A stretch of DNA of 64,000 bases from Wyeomyia smithii (GCF_029784165.1 NC_073695.1:193467357-193531356), one strand, 5' to 3'. Shown: positions 31,321-45,395, numbered from the stretch's first letter. The notes: generated from the sequence alone by a model not told the origin. Numbers and translations are program-made.

Positions 31321-34300
31321 GACGTAGTCGTTTATGCAGTCGTGACGTACAAGGACTGTTTGGAAAATAGAGGTAGGCTTCTTTGCCTATAACATTTTGA
31401 AAAGTTTGAATACATTACGAAATGTTGATTGAAAATATTCTACCTAACAATAAGTCACTACTGAAGTTAGCGCAGTACAAATCTTCGAATGAATTATTAA
31501 TTTCTCGACAAAGAATACCCGTTGAGTACAGATAGCCCACCTTTATCGATTCTGGTCACATAAAGTGACGAAGCAGTTTGCTATCTTTTTTTGCAATCAA
31601 CGAACGAATTATCTTCTGCTGTACTGAGTCAGCATGACAAATCGATTTGTTTTTGCAGAAGTGATTAATAAATCACGATGGAAATCGGAGGACACATTAT
31701 TTCAATAATCTACTTAGGAATCAGTACAAGCTACATTTTTGTAGTCTTTCTCGTTGAATCTGAACGAAACAAATAATAACGCTAAACAATGTTGTTTAAC
31801 TAAATGTACTTATTCCAGTTTTTTTGCTATAAGATAAGAACTCTATTTGATTCTATCTATCTTAAGTGGATGAAATAAGTGTTTCAAATTCAAATTGTTA
31901 ATTCAAATCTTTCGAAAAAGAGATTCAAATGGAATGAGTAAACATAGAACCGTCACCCGTACCGGAATGTGCATATCCGATTTTCTCCATGTTCCGAATT
32001 GATCCGCCAAGCAATTCGCGTTGACGGTGTTGCTGATATTTGTTTGGTTTTTGCGTGCGTAAAAGAAGGATGGAAATATTTTTGCTTTTGTCATCACGCA
32101 CATTTTGACAATTACATATGAGAGTTCACATAAGTGCGAACAGCCTTCAAAATCTTTTTCAACGCGAATAAACCGAATGGCTTTAACATTAGGGAAAATA
32201 GAGCCATCGGATAAATACTTCGGTAATTTTTTGAAGTATCGAAAAAACAGTTCAAGGCTAATCGAATGTGCAAATATGACCTTCGTCAAGCCTTGTCGCG
32301 GCATCCGTTAACATTTTCTTCATCGTTTCGCGGGCATTTCATACCGACTTTTGATTGCCGTGTTTGTGTAGCAGAGCAGGTAACTACGTACCACGGCACG
32401 GAGAATTGCGCCTTACTCTTCATGATGGCCCTGATTCAGATCGCCGTCCGATCGTGAAAAGTAGAGCCAGTGACTTCTTCAGGGTCGCGCTGCGCCGGTC
32501 TGTGAAGTTGATGGTTTCGAATGTTCCAGCAGTAATGTGTAGCGGCAGAAGCGGTTTAAAGGTTACTTTAATATCCATTACGTATTACATACCAAGCCAT
32601 ACTAGTGCAATTAATGGGTGTAAAAGCACTTATACAAGTCTACCAGGCAGGCGGTCCGTTTGGTTTATCCATGCGCGAACGATGCGCCGTAACTCAAAAT
32701 TTGACCTTATTCTTTTGCTTGGAAGCCAGATTTTTTACGGTCATGACGGTTGAGTCAAATCGAAGGTTTATATGAAAATAAGAAGCTTTAGAGGTCAACC
32801 AGAAATGAAATCGATGCCACTTAGACCTTCGCCCGGTTTTGATAATTGATTTGAAAAATGAGACCAACTATAGGAACGTTGACCAAAGTGTAATGTTTTC
32901 ATCTAAGTTTACTATTATTTTCCAGAAAAAATAGACTTCGAAAACCCCACTGAGGAACTAAATATTTGTGATTAATTCTTGTGATTGCAGATTTCAAACT
33001 AGAGCAGCTTGAAAATAAACATGAATTTAATACGCTTTCTAGTTCTGAATTACGTTCACCATATCAAAACACGCACCATAAAAAATTATGAACAGTTAAA
33101 ATGGAATCGAGTTGAATATTCCAAGTCCAACAGCTGTTGTTCACCAACATCGTAGCGACCTAACGCAACAGCTACATTATACGCTATTCTAGTAGGTCAG
33201 TTTTCCCTCGGCGATTTCCCCTTACTACTGTCTTTTGTCATTTATCAGTGCAATGTATTCATATTTTTGCAGCGAACATCGTTTTACTTTAATAGGACGC
33301 CGTAAGCAAAACAACACAATGAGATGTAGGTCAATGTTTGTTACGAAATCCAAAACTTTTGGTGTGCTATACATGCATTCTAGAAAACTTCATCACATTC
33401 CTTCAACACGTATTTTTTTCATACGATATGAGGCCACAAGAGGCCTGTCTGAAATTCTATGAATACTGTATGTTTCGAGTACTATTTTTGTCAGTGTCTA
33501 CTACTCCGATCAACAAGGCAATAAAATGAGCATTAAAGTTTTTTTTTGATTTTCAGAACAGAATATCAGTTTTGAAATCAACATAACACTTTCAGTACAC
33601 TCCACTGTAGTGAATATAACACTTACAACCGTCAAGTTGATTAAATGGATTTGAATTAATACGATCGCTGTCGCAGGCGGAGAGTTTTCAATGAGTAACA
33701 GCTGACTGAAGAGAACTCTATACTTTCACTCTCCACTTTATTGTTCGCACGATCTAGGCACGAGTTTAGCACTCTCAGTCGAGCACGTGCCCTCGCACAC
33801 AAACGCGTACATTTATGATCTACGTAAGTCGCAACGGTATAAGTCAGTATTTCAAAAGTCAAATGGATCAGTTCGATGAACTGCAACTGTTCTTAGTTTA
33901 CGACAGACAGTTGGTCAGCAATTTTCGACGGACGGAAATAAACCAATAAAAAATCAACTGTCTTGTTTTGCGAATAACATCGTGAGACGACATGCGTCTT
34001 TTTGGTGGTATCCTCTTCTATGGAGCTTGTCAAATTGAGAAAAATATTCGTTCCTTGGGCAGACAGTAATAACTCAGGATAAAATTGTGTCAATGAACTT
34101 CCATTTAACTCCATTCACTCCATTGACGTCATCCCAAATCCATCCATACTTGTGTGTACGTTCTGAGGCAAATACGGTCACTCACCGAGACTGCCTGCCA
34201 AAGCCAAACGATAAATCGCTCCGGAATGAAATATGAATAATTTAGGGCTACCCCATTTGAGATCGATATCCGTTTTCATGCACACGAGGTAGGAATTTTA

Positions 34301-36099
34301 CTACACTCTTCCACTGAACCTCAATTAGAAAACAATAATGAACTCACCCCTCTTTCCAGTAAGAACACCATACATATTGAATATTTATTAAGTTAGCAAA
34401 CATCGCGGAACGAGTAGCTGGGAAATCGTGAGAAACGTTTCATCGGTATGTGCGTCATGATTGACATCATTTCTCCCATTTGTTAAATACCTACTGAAGT
34501 TTCTAACATAAAAATACAATTTGCAAGTTAAACCAAGTGTAGGAATTAACAACTTTATTTCAAAAGTTTTTATTACAAAAGAACGAGGAATTTTTTACAT
34601 TATTTTTTACTATAACAAAGCACGAAGTTTCATTGAAAACAGTTTATTGTTATCTCTTGTATTTCTTTAGTTATTAAAGATTTTTTATAATATAATGCAC
34701 TAAATAACTGAAAGATAACTTCCAAAACCGCTAATATTGGTAGATAAAACCTTTTCGACATTAAAGTAAATATTAAAAAATTTCTAGAGCCAAAACGGTT
34801 TCTTTGATCGGTATGCCGCACAGTGCATTGAATGTACGAAAATGCGGGACAAAAATTATTACAGCCATTCTAGTATTTTTCTTTCCATTGGTGTAACACG
34901 AAAAATGTTTAGTACCGATGAGAGCTACTGTTTGCATAAATAATGAATGTCAAATACGTAATCTCAAAAATGTCTAAAACGCAATTTTTTGTACACAAGC
35001 ATAAAATGGTAGTTTTCCTGCAATATTATCCATTTCGAGATAAATGGCTTGAAAAGCATATTTAAATTAATTATAGGCGGCAAAAAAGTGACCAAAACGC
35101 CACCACAATGAGTTTTCATTTTCATTTTTATTTAATTCTCTATTAATTATGTTTATATATGATTTACTATTGCACAAAATGATGACATCATTAATTAAGA
35201 AATGTTTTATGTGTTTTACACATAAATTTCGTGTTATATTTAAAAATGAGGGACAGATTTACGACACATAACTCATTCTTGGTTGCAGAGGTATCATTCG
35301 AAAACGTGAATTCTGGTTGAAAAAGCAAACTTGAGGTTAAAGGAAATTCCAAATAAAAAGAGGGAGATTCGCTTTCAAATTTTTATCAATAACATGTAAA
35401 ATGTAGTAGTTACATGCCCCTACCGTTGCCATTTTGGTTTACTTGAAAAGATATAAAGTATAAAAAAAAGTTTTTAAAACTAAGATTTTTCGGAAAAAAA
35501 ACGTGTCACTTGAATAGTTAAAACCACTTCACAGTAAATGCGTGTCTTAGCCGTATAGGTGAGCTTACGAGGTTAATAATAACATTACAACATGTCTCAA
35601 TATGTATCAAACATATCAACATATAGAATTGGTTCAATAGGAAATACACTTTTTTGATGTTTGTCAATGGAACGTTGCACTGTGAGACGTCTTCGACAAA
35701 CTTGTAGATAGTAATTTCGTCTTTCCAAAAAAAGTATACACTTAAGAAAATTTTTAATTTTGAAAAAAGTTAAAAGAAAAATTAAAATTTAATTATAGAC
35801 AAAAGCTAATTTTTTAAAAATATGATTTTTTTACAAAAACTACAAAATATTACCTAAACATTGAAAAATGTCCGGAAATGGGGAAATCATTAAAAAAATC
35901 ATGGTCTTGTTACATGTAATTTCGGTTTTCGAACAAAAAAATTTTATGCTAGATGGCTTGAAAATGTCTGACACGACGAGATCTGGTGTCGGGAAGCGGA
36001 ATTCGGGAAAATTTAAAAATTGTCTTCTGTAATTAATTGAGTGTCTTTAAATAACTGGAGAATATACGATAAATATTGCTACAAATACATTATATTTCA
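31321..36099. other. Intron stretch; one unassigned open frame
   Basis: No exon, RNA gene or bounded element was recognised. A 133-codon minus-strand frame (31903-32304) and an overlapping 132-codon plus-strand frame (32355-32753) are long for AT-rich DNA, but neither shows a motif I know. The block at 34620-35900 has phrases such as AACGGTTT-TTTGATCGG that belong to interspersed repeats. Confidence 0.3.
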
Positions 36100-36553
36100 T
36101 TAGGGTGTTTCATTCATTCGACATAGGGTGGTGCATAAATTGCAAAAATGAAAATTGAATGAAAAGATCACTTTTTACTGAATATCACTAAAAAAATTCT
36201 TGAAAATATAATACTTATTTATCATATAAACAATACAGATACGTAAGGGTTTCTTTAGGTTTGGATGCTTTGTGAAATGTCAAGATATTCTCTACAAAAT
36301 GTTTAAAAAAAAAACACTTTGCGCAAAATAACTCAACCGGAGTTAAGCTTTGGTCGCGGAAAATGTTGAATGCTTTTATGTAATTTGCAAAATTACACGA
36401 AGAAGGTACCTGGAATTTAATTATTTGAAAAATGTTTTCAATTCCAAATGTCTTTCATATGAAACTAAGCTCGGATTAACACCAAAAACAATGGATTTCA
36501 CAACTGGTAGAAGAGCATCGCAATTATGCATGTTGTCACATGATCAGTAACTA

Positions 36554-38002
36554 CAGGTTGGACTCGATTCTCCGGAGCGATCATGTGGAGTATCGATTAC
36601 CCGGGGCTCGATTATCCGAAGTAGTTATATTCTCCAATTTCTAATTTTAGTAACATTTGCAATTTTTGCAATTTCATCCATTCTATGTAGAAATGCCCAC
36701 TAGAATCAAATATTTTGCGTTATATGCTGCGTTGGTAACTCAATGATGCATAGTAAGGAGAGGCACGATTGATTTGATTCATCCTATTATGATTGAAATT
36801 TCATTATTTTCTTGTTCATCGTTCCCGTCGCCTAGACGGGTTGCTTCTGATTAAATCTTAGTCGCTACCTCTGATCTGTAGCTGATTCAGCCGTGACGCT
36901 TAAATAGTCACTGATAAAGTACATCTGTTAACTGGTTGCGATTGGTTGCGACGGATGGTTGGTTGCGATGAACTTCATATTCATAAGGATTTGAAAGCAG
37001 CTGCGCCTTTCAAATGGAATATGTTGGGTATTAGGGTGGGGAATCGTTATATGGAAAAAACGAAATTTGATAGCAGAAAGCCAGAACCAATTTTTTTTTC
37101 GTTCTCTTTGGGATCCCAAACAATCCTAAATTTATTGGAAGTCGATTGGTTTTGTCTCCGCTTGGCGCATTGCATTTTAAATTCATATGGAGATTTGCAT
37201 GGAAAAACCAACTTTTTTACATTTTCTATTCTAAAGAGCTCAAAATGGCTCAAACCATAGGTTTCATGACTTCATATAGTAGGTTTTTTGATGCCCAACA
37301 ACTTGACCGAAGACACTTAAGAGCTAGGGTGTGCCAAAAAAATACTAGAGCTGTCCAAAGTTGAGTATGTCGAAATTTATGATGCAAATCATTTTTTCTG
37401 CCAACACTGCCAGTGTATTGGCGTCAGTCAGATTTCCATCAGAAGTTACTTCTGAAAAACGTTGTAGATTCTATTTACCCCTAGAATATTGACCTAAATT
37501 TGTTTGCTTGGTCCAGCTGAGTGTATAAACTCGTTACGACAGGTTACTTCTGATAGGAATCCTACTGACGCCGGTACATTGGTAATGTTGGCAGAAAACA
37601 AGATTTTCTGCATTCAAATCGACATACTCAACTTTGAACAGTTACGGCTCTTCATAGGGACATTCTAGCTCCTCAGTGTCTTTTGCAAAGTTGTTAGGCA
37701 TCTAAAATACTATACTTTAACATAATGTAGTGCATAATTAGAGCATTATTGACCTCTCTAGAAAGGTAAATGCAAAAAAGTAGGTTTTCCCATATAAATT
37801 TTCATACAAATTTGAAATGCAATGCGCCAAGCGGAGACAAAACCAATCGACTTCAAGTAAGTTTGGGGTTGTATGGGACCCCAAAAGGAACCAAAAAAGC
37901 TTGGTTCTGGAAAATCGATTATTTTTCCCCACCCAAATATATATTTATTTATTTATTTATTTATATATATTTTTAAAACTCCGGATAATCGAGTCCGACC
38001 TG
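36554..38002. mobile_element. pogo-TIR element nested inside, itself interrupted
   Basis: CAGGTTGGACTCGATTCTCC at the left and ...GGATAATCGAGTCCGACCTG at the right are inverted and flanked by TA. The TIR is shared with the element at 2563-3690. The interior is mainly the foldback element at about 37070-37900, plus a (TTTA)n run near 37940. Confidence 0.7.
37070..37900. mobile_element. Foldback element, copy 2
   Basis: The outer arms around 37075-37215 and 37760-37920 are inverted, so the same peptide-like open frame appears on opposite strands (LLEVDWFCLRLAHCI). This is an arm effect, not coding evidence. The centre TCCATCAGAAGTTACTTCTG matches copy 1 at 27.8 kb. Confidence 0.65.
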
Positions 38003-38389
38003 TATTACATTTTCAACAGTTTTTTTAGGAAATTGATCTTTTTATTTATTTCACAAGTTATGCACCACCCTCTATCGACTAAATGAACTCCCTTATGAAA
38101 TCCTGAATAGAAGCCCAAGTAACTTGCGGAAACCCCCTTGCGGAAACACTTCAGTCGAAATTTCAATAAAAAAATATGTTTTATGAAAGAATAAGTTAAA
38201 ATTGTGTTAATTTTATTTGAATTTTCAAAGTCACTTTCACATAAATTATATCCAGAAAGATTTTCGATTACTTTAAGAAAACTTCAGAGAAAATTTGAGA
38301 AAACAAGATAAACTGATGACAGCAGCTTAATGTTACGCATTAAGCTTTGACAGCAAATAAAGCAAAGCAAAGCTTTGGTGCCACATTCC

Positions 38390-38890
38390 GATCTCGATAA
38401 AATTAGTGATGGTTTCATTTTGTGCAGGACACGGTAAATGTTTTTTTTTTTGCCTCTTTTCACCCTATTTCGCGTTTTTGAGAATATCGAACCTTTCCCG
38501 GACCCTGCAAAGGATGAAAATATTGCCAGCCCAGCGACTTCTAATTAGTGGGAATTTGAATTCTTTTTTCCCAGTGTGCAATGTAGGGGTATGAGGTGCG
38601 ACCATGATCATCATCATCGTATTTTTTTGTACGTTAATTTCGGAAAGACAAAACTATTATCCACAACCTCGCCGGAAACGTCACACCGATCAAACAAACC
38701 GTTTTGGCACTAAACAAATTTGTAATCATCAATACTATTTATACGTAGGCCCCTCTCAAAAATGAGTCGTGATTCGAAAAAACAAATAGCCCATAGACTT
38801 ATCTATGCAAAGTTTCAGACAGATAATAAATTGGCGATTGAAATGGTTGCCCGTTTTCTCATGGATTAACACAACTGGAAATCAAAGTAT
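38390..38890. repeat. Two dispersed repeat fragments
   Basis: The first part to about 38580 is a short relative of the CACACTGGG MITE at 24324. The second (38636-38890) is copy 2 of the repeat seen at 4840-5170, with GTCACACCGATCAAACAAAC. Confidence 0.55.
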
Positions 38891-40400
38891 AACAGACCTG
38901 GTATTGTTTTCATAGTTCCATTACATATCGTAACGTACGCAAATACGACGTTTAAAAAACTGGACTACACCAATTTACTTCGAATACATGCGAAAATCGT
39001 TGTAAGCAACCGCTGAATGATATATTGCCATCATCAGCCACTTTTCGCGTTAGCCTCAGAAAAGGTAACCGACAGAAAACTAGATACGTTTCAAATTAGG
39101 TGCTTGCATTTGCTGGCCCACATTTTTGGCTCCCTCAAACTTTTAAATTTATTGCATATGAATGTAGGTCATATTTTGTTCGCACGTTTACGACTTTGTA
39201 ACATGATATGATATTGGATATTGGACGATGGTTGCAATACGTTAACTTTTGTCGCCAAGATGTTGTTTGCGATACGTTACAGTAATGCTACGAAAAGGAA
39301 ATTGCGAATCATCAGTAATATTCAGTATTAGCAAAAATCAAATTAGAACGATAACAAGTTAAAATTTAAAAACAGAGCTTGGAGGAAAGAAGGTTGTTAA
39401 AATAGCACAATAAAAGTATGTAGCGTGAATAACAAGTGAAAACACAGGTTTTGAAAGTAGATTGTTTGGTAGATAAATTGTAGTTTTATTTACGACACAG
39501 ATCATGTTACTGTAAGAACACAAAATGAATATTGAAATCATTAAAACCTGCCCTAAAGGCAAGCAAGCCACACGTAAGGCACTCGTTTATCATCGCATTA
39601 CTCGCCACAATCAGGGTCACGGCTGTGAGTGACACTTTCACAAAAGTTGCTCGATGGCTTCATTTCCGACCGTGTGCCTCCACCGAATTGGCGGTCATCG
39701 TTGCGTTGTGTTGTTTCTGCTTTTAGTTTCGCATGTAAACAACCCGTGGCTGATTTACAACCTCTACATAGTGAGCATACTTGTGCAGTTATCTGCACTA
39801 CATGCGTCCACTAATTGGTAACAACCAGCTGACATACAACAGTAGTTGTGCTGCCATCGTTGATGTTTCCGAGGTTCTTTATTATGATGTGTGTGGCTAC
39901 ATGTTGATGTCCATACAAATCCATCATCAATCACATCATCGATCGCAGGTTGGGCCATTAGCGAGATTAGCGCCTGATTTGACGGCCATCAACGTCAAAC
40001 GTCATCCATCCAGCTGGCCACACGCTATATATAAGCCGCACTTTTAAACCCCTCCAAAAAGAATAATCGAGAAAAAGAATTGATGTACCTAAACTTAATT
40101 AAATGTTCGCGAAGACCAACGCATTTCATTACTTGTCGGAGTGTGAGTTGTTTTCGTTTAGCTTAGCTCAGCTGACGCCTGGCTAACGGAGCGAGAAGGG
40201 GCAGCGCAGACCTTAATTGAAATGTCATAAATCTAGCGACTGATAGTCGTATATCAAAATGCACTTGTTTCGGTTCTTCGAAGCCCAGACTGCGCGATTT
40301 TTGCCGCATGCTCGCATGGTTCACTAATATTAAATTCATCAGAGCGAAACATGACACCGCGCGCCTCCACGACGAACACGTATAGAACCCTCCGTTTGGC
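38891..40400. other. Intron stretch with a plus-strand TATA motif
   Basis: The motif CTATATATAAGCCGCAC at about 40025-40041 resembles a strong TATA box. No transcript can be inferred from the sequence. The open frames here overlap on both strands and lack motifs. Confidence 0.3.
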
Positions 40401-41500
40401 CGTACACTGAACGCTCGAAAGCGCAATCACTATAAATGAAAATCGAACTTAGAGCGGCGACGGGTGGCAGCCTCAGCAGTACAGAAGCCAATTATATGTA
40501 ACATTTCTCACCACTCCCTTCATTAACCGCTGCTGTCTTGCCTAATTCACAGGGCAAAATTTTAATTTCGTTATTAGATCTGCTGCAAATGAATGCTGCA
40601 ACCAAGTGAACACTTTCATTAAAGTTAACATCGAGCTGCGACCACAGAGCTCTCAGACGACGCCTAGACCATGCCTATGTCCGAGGAATTTAAGTCGAAT
40701 CCGGCGTACACGAGACGAGACGACTATGTACGCGACGCCTGCACGACCTCTGAAGTTTCACGACAAAGCACGGTAGCGATTTACCACGCCGCTTCTGAAA
40801 CCGTACCGCCTCCGGAACCGTACCACAGAACTAGATCTGAAACTTTACAGTTCACCCTCGGATGTGAGGCGTCCGCTGACAGACCGACCGTGCGACCGCG
40901 TGTGTTAATGACGCTTGTTCAGGGACAGCTGCGTGAATGCCTATGAGCTACACCGACCAGAGAGCGTACCCGCACCGCCACCTTAGTCGATGGCCAGTCT
41001 CGCGATCACTACTCGGCGGCACAGCGAGCATTTGAAAGCGCTATAGACAGCCGAACCCTCTCCCAGTCGTCCATCCACCATCCAACCGCCGGTACCGATA
41101 ATCCGATGATTGAGAATCACGTAGACAGCCCCAGCGGCGGGAGAGAGAAAGAGCGAGTAAGCGTTCTCTCTCTCTCTATCTCTTAACATACTGCTGTGCC
41201 GGTAACGACTCTCGCCTGACCGCGTACCGTCCTCCGGCAATAATCGCCTCTGTTGGTCAGCGTTGCCACGGCCAGCAACGCTCCAGGCTAGGTGGTGACA
41301 TACGAACAGTGCCGTACGTACAGGTGCTGCTGGCTGCTTCGGGGTAAGTCAACATCGAGAGTGGAGGGATTTACTACCCATTGGCCTCACTCAGTTACAG
41401 CGTAATGTATCGGATTCGTTCGGAGTGGTAGGTATGTGGTTGACAAGTCGTACATCGTAAACGACACCTTGACGAGCGAGCGACTAATCCGTATGATATA
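40401..41500. other. GC-rich, GAGA-bearing patch
   Basis: About 1 kb is clearly more GC- and CpG-rich than its surroundings. It has (CT)n/(GA)n runs at 41138-41183 and a GGGGTAAGTC donor-like site at about 41340 on the plus strand. Frames at 40671-40946 (+) and 40983-41240 (-) have no known motif. The composition fits a promoter or untranslated exon, but I cannot assign it. Confidence 0.3.
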
Positions 41501-43589
41501 TCACCAGTAGTAAATGTCTGTAACCGTGATTTACAAGCTAGCAATCGGTAGGTGTCGCTAGTTTGACTGAGTATATGACGACAATAGCGACCAAAGCCAT
41601 GTCACATAAACTTAGGGGTAATTCATTTCAGAATATTTACAATGCTAGAAGATACAGATTAGCTCACAACAGCAGATGATTGCGCTTTTAACAAAATAAA
41701 CAATCTCTTTTGGGTTTTTAATGCGTGCTTCGCAGGAAACAAATTAAACCTGAATCAAAACTTCCTTTAATATTAATCCTAGTAGCAATACTAACAGACA
41801 CGTTGACAATATTAGAAAGAAAAATTAATTCGTTCTTCGTTACATTACGTATCGGTTCGTTACTGATTTAGCTGCAGGTTCACATGGTTCGTTGGTTTTG
41901 ATAGAGATACTATTTTATTATATTGAATAATCATTCAACATCAAGTTTCCTTTTCGTTGAAAGCGTGAGACTTTGCGCCCGTGTTTGAGTTAGCAAACTG
42001 GGTATTTTCTGCAGCTGGACAAATTTTTCACACTCGAAAGCAGTTTTATAAAAGGGCATGAGTATTCTGGTGGAAATTTTATTCAAAGCAATGTAGCTCA
42101 GGAATTTTTGGTTTTACAGGAAATCTTCTGTGAATAAATTGTAGGGAACTTTGAATGCTATACACATAAGTTTACAACGCGAAGAAAAGAATACCAAAAT
42201 ATGTTAAACATAAACAATAAACTTTATTTTCGAAAAAGAAGTTGAATTTTGAATAACGAAACTTTTGGTAAAAAAATCATGATGGAGAAAAGCAAGATAC
42301 GTTTTTATAATCTGTGTTTATGCACGCTATCGACGCTTGATGAGGAGCCGCATTATAGCGCATCTTTGCTATGTTCGATGAGTAGGGGGAAGATGCAAAA
42401 CTTGGTAATAGTCCTCTTCCGTTAAAATAGGTTCAACAACCTCTATTCTCTGCGCAAAACATCACGCGTTTCTTAAAATGGTGGTAAATCAATATTTGAT
42501 CAAATTAGTATTATCAAATTAGTATTACACCATTTACTTCTTTTCTAGCATGTGCGCTGCGTGCAGCAAGTTTGCACTACACTTTTTTTTGTGCTGTGTT
42601 ACTAATGCTCGCAGAACAACTATATTATTATATTTTTACGGCAACACTTGTAAATGTTGAATAATTATTATTTGTCATCCTGTGCACGCGCTTTTTTCTC
42701 AAGCGACGAGAGAAATTTCTCTCTCGCTCGTGAAATTTCCATGTACGTGCGACGACACTAGACACATACAATTTGCAGGTTGCTTTTTCGCTTCACTTCC
42801 GGTGCGGATGGCGATGCGTAAGGCGATGTCTCGTCGCTTTACGAAATGGGCGAGACACCCGTGCTGTACATACTTGAACTTGATACCAGTGTTGTTAGTC
42901 TCACTCATACTGTCAGTGCGTGCTTACTGCTACTCATGGGGAATGCATGAAGAAGAGAGAGTATCTCGAAAGCTTGTGGGAAAAAGACTTGAGAAGCGTA
43001 GCATATGTCTCGTTCTCAAACAGAAAGGAGGAGAAAGGTTTTGCTTATACTACAATAGTTCTAAATAATGGACGCAGTAGTCTAATTCCACAAAAAAAGG
43101 TTTTGCTTCTCACTCACTTTGTAATGCTGCTTGATACCAGTTGAAACTGCTAAAGTGTAGTAGTTTGGAGCTGCCAAATACATTGAAAAAACGCTAGAGC
43201 AATTATTGCGTTATGCCCAACACGCAATCATCGTACGGTTCCAAACTACATCAACAATTGCGCTAAAAACGAAAATTTTGTACTAGTTTCGCACCAATTC
43301 TAAATATTTCGAATAAAAAATATCACCAATTCGAAACATTCAGGAAAGGTTCGAAATAACATAAAAATACGTGCAGGTTGTTTTCCCAAATATGTAGTGC
43401 CCCAGAACATCATTTTTCAACATATAGTTTTAAATAGTTACTATTAAAAAAATGAATATTTCTCCACAAAAAGGTTTTCATGAACTACAATTTAGGATGC
43501 ACCAGCTATGAGAATTTCATCAAATTTGAAGCAATATTTTTAAAGATACTTATCCCTCAAGATTTCACATGCGCCACAATGTGAAGCCA
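41501..43589. other. Intron stretch with a small repeat
   Basis: The 42690-42760 segment (AAGCGACGAGAGAAATTTCT...CGTGCGACG) matches 6805-6860 in the hAT left part, so it is a dispersed fragment. Nothing else is supported. Confidence 0.35.
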
Positions 43590-45395
43590 CCGCACTCAGC
43601 CCATGGCAGCTTGTCTCCAGTTTCTTGAGCGTTCTACTATCTGGATACTGGGCTCGTCATAGAGACGCGCCAGCTCGAGGCGAAGTTTGCCAGACCTCAA
43701 CGTCTAGTGGAGTCCCTAGTAGGCACGACTTCCAGCTACAATAGGTTTGCGGATTTCTCTGCTGCAGTTGTTGTTTGACGTTACCAATGATCCGATACTT
43801 GGTCTTCGACGTACTCTCCTTCAATCCAACCTTTTCTGCTTCACGTCTTAGCTTGGTGTACTGTTCAGCAACCGCCAAGAACGTCTTTCCGACAAGGTCC
43901 ATGCGTCTGTGAAGCAGATGAACTGGCTGAATTTTTTTAACCTCGTGCCCCGCATGTTGACGGCCACCTAAGACCATCGCCTTGCCGAAGTCCCTTGCGT
44001 GGTTCAAATGGGCTTGATCCCGCACCCGAAATCTTCACACAACACTGTATACCATTCATCGTGGCCTTAATAAGCCTTGTTAGTTTCGCAGGGAAGTCAT
44101 AACTTTCCATAGCTTTCCTCGGTCGATAGTGTCGTAAGCGGCCTTAAAATCGTTGTGACTTGGTATTCGAGACGCTATTGGAGGATCTGCCTCAACGTAA
44201 AGATTTGGTCTGTTGTCGATCGCTCATCCACATAACCGATTTGATGACACCTCCTGCCACAAACCTTCGTGCTAGCGACGTAAAATGATCCGGGAGAGCA
44301 CTTTGTAGGCTGCGTTAAGAATCGTTATTGCTCGGTAGTTCTCACATTCCAACTTCGCCCTTCTTATATATTGAGCATATTACTCCCTCATTCCACTCCT
44401 CCGGTAGCTGTTTTGTATCCCAGATCCTGACTATCAGCTGATTTAGATAGGAAGCCAACTTATCCGGGCCCAACTCGATGAGCTCTGCTGCGACGCCATC
44501 ATTTACTGATGATATGTTGTTCTTGTAGTGCAGCTTCCACCTATAGATCACTTCACGTTCATTCGTCACGATTCCTCCATATTTATCCCGACACATTTCA
44601 GCTCGCGGCACAAGGCCTGCGCGAGATGCCCTTAGTATCTTGTAGAATCTACGTGTTTCTTGAAACGATACAGCTGCTCCCTTCCCTTACATTCCGGCTC
44701 TCCCAGGCGGCGCCTTTTGTTCCGGAAAAGATGGGTTTGCTGTCTTCGTCGTTGACAACCGAAAGTCTTTGGCACGTTTGACCATCAGGAGATAGTGGTC
44801 AGAAACGACGTTTGTGCCATGATAGGACGTCGATAGTATCCCAAAAGTGCCTTCCGTTGTGTTTCAGTCTGTTGTGGTGATCTCCAGGTGTATCGATATA
44901 GGATGCTATACTAGAGATAGATACTACGTATGGCCATGTTCTTAGATTTCGTTCGTAATCCGGAGTGCGCTGAACTTTCCAATAACCGGTCTGAATTCCT
45001 CCTATTTCCAATAACGATTCTGACGTAATGTTTTGGGCAGCTATCGTATGTACACTCCAGTTGCGCGTAAAAGGCTCCATTATCGTCATCGGTACTTCCT
45101 AAGTGAGTGCTGATCACGTCAATGATACTTACGTTGGAGAAACGTTCTCTGATCCTCAACCTGCACAATCTGTTGTCGATTCGCCACCGCCATATCACGC
45201 GCTTCTGCATTTTGCTCGTCACAATAATGAAAGCTGTGCCCAATCGTGTGTGTTGTCGCAGCTCTGGTAGATGGTGTAACCATCGCCGGAGGACCATCGT
45301 GACAGTACTGTTTAGAGTCCCACACTGGCATCAATACGATGATCAGCCGCCTCTGACATGGAGAACAGACGTTGTTTTGAGACGCGATTTCTAAA
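43590..45395 (-). pseudogene. Decayed LINE, endonuclease and RT relic
   Basis: Reading the minus strand, 45297-44911 has an endonuclease-like segment (LGTAFIIVTSKMQKRVI, FYAQLECTYDSCPKH, VRIVIGNRR). The frame at 44611-44342 has the RT entry block (AAELIELGPDKLASYLNQLI, LPEEWNEGVICSIYKKG). A later frame ends near 43657 with LRREAEKVGLKESTSKTKY. Frames change repeatedly and stops are many. It is of the same broad type as the 8.1-kb LINE but a different, older copy that keeps part of the 5' domain. Confidence 0.75.

Larger units (their letters stand above)
36103..38092. mobile_element. TTA-flanked TIR element hosting two nested elements
   Basis: The left end GGGTGTTTCATTCATTCGAC...GGGTGGTGCATAA is inverted at the right (GGGAGTTCATTTAGTCGATA...GGGTGGTGCATAA on the minus strand). 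TTA flanks both sides (36100-36102, 38093-38095). Its interior is interrupted by the pogo-TIR element at 36554-38002. The 3-bp TTA duplication suggests PIF/Harbinger, but no transposase is seen. Confidence 0.6.

Noticed and set aside
37047..37932. Similar peptides (LLEVDWFCLRLAHCI) on both strands near 37 kb
   Set aside because: They are the two inverted arms of a foldback element read in opposite directions.
40671..40946. 91-codon plus-strand frame in the GC-rich patch
   Set aside because: GC-rich DNA has fewer chance stops. No homologous motif or splice support was seen.
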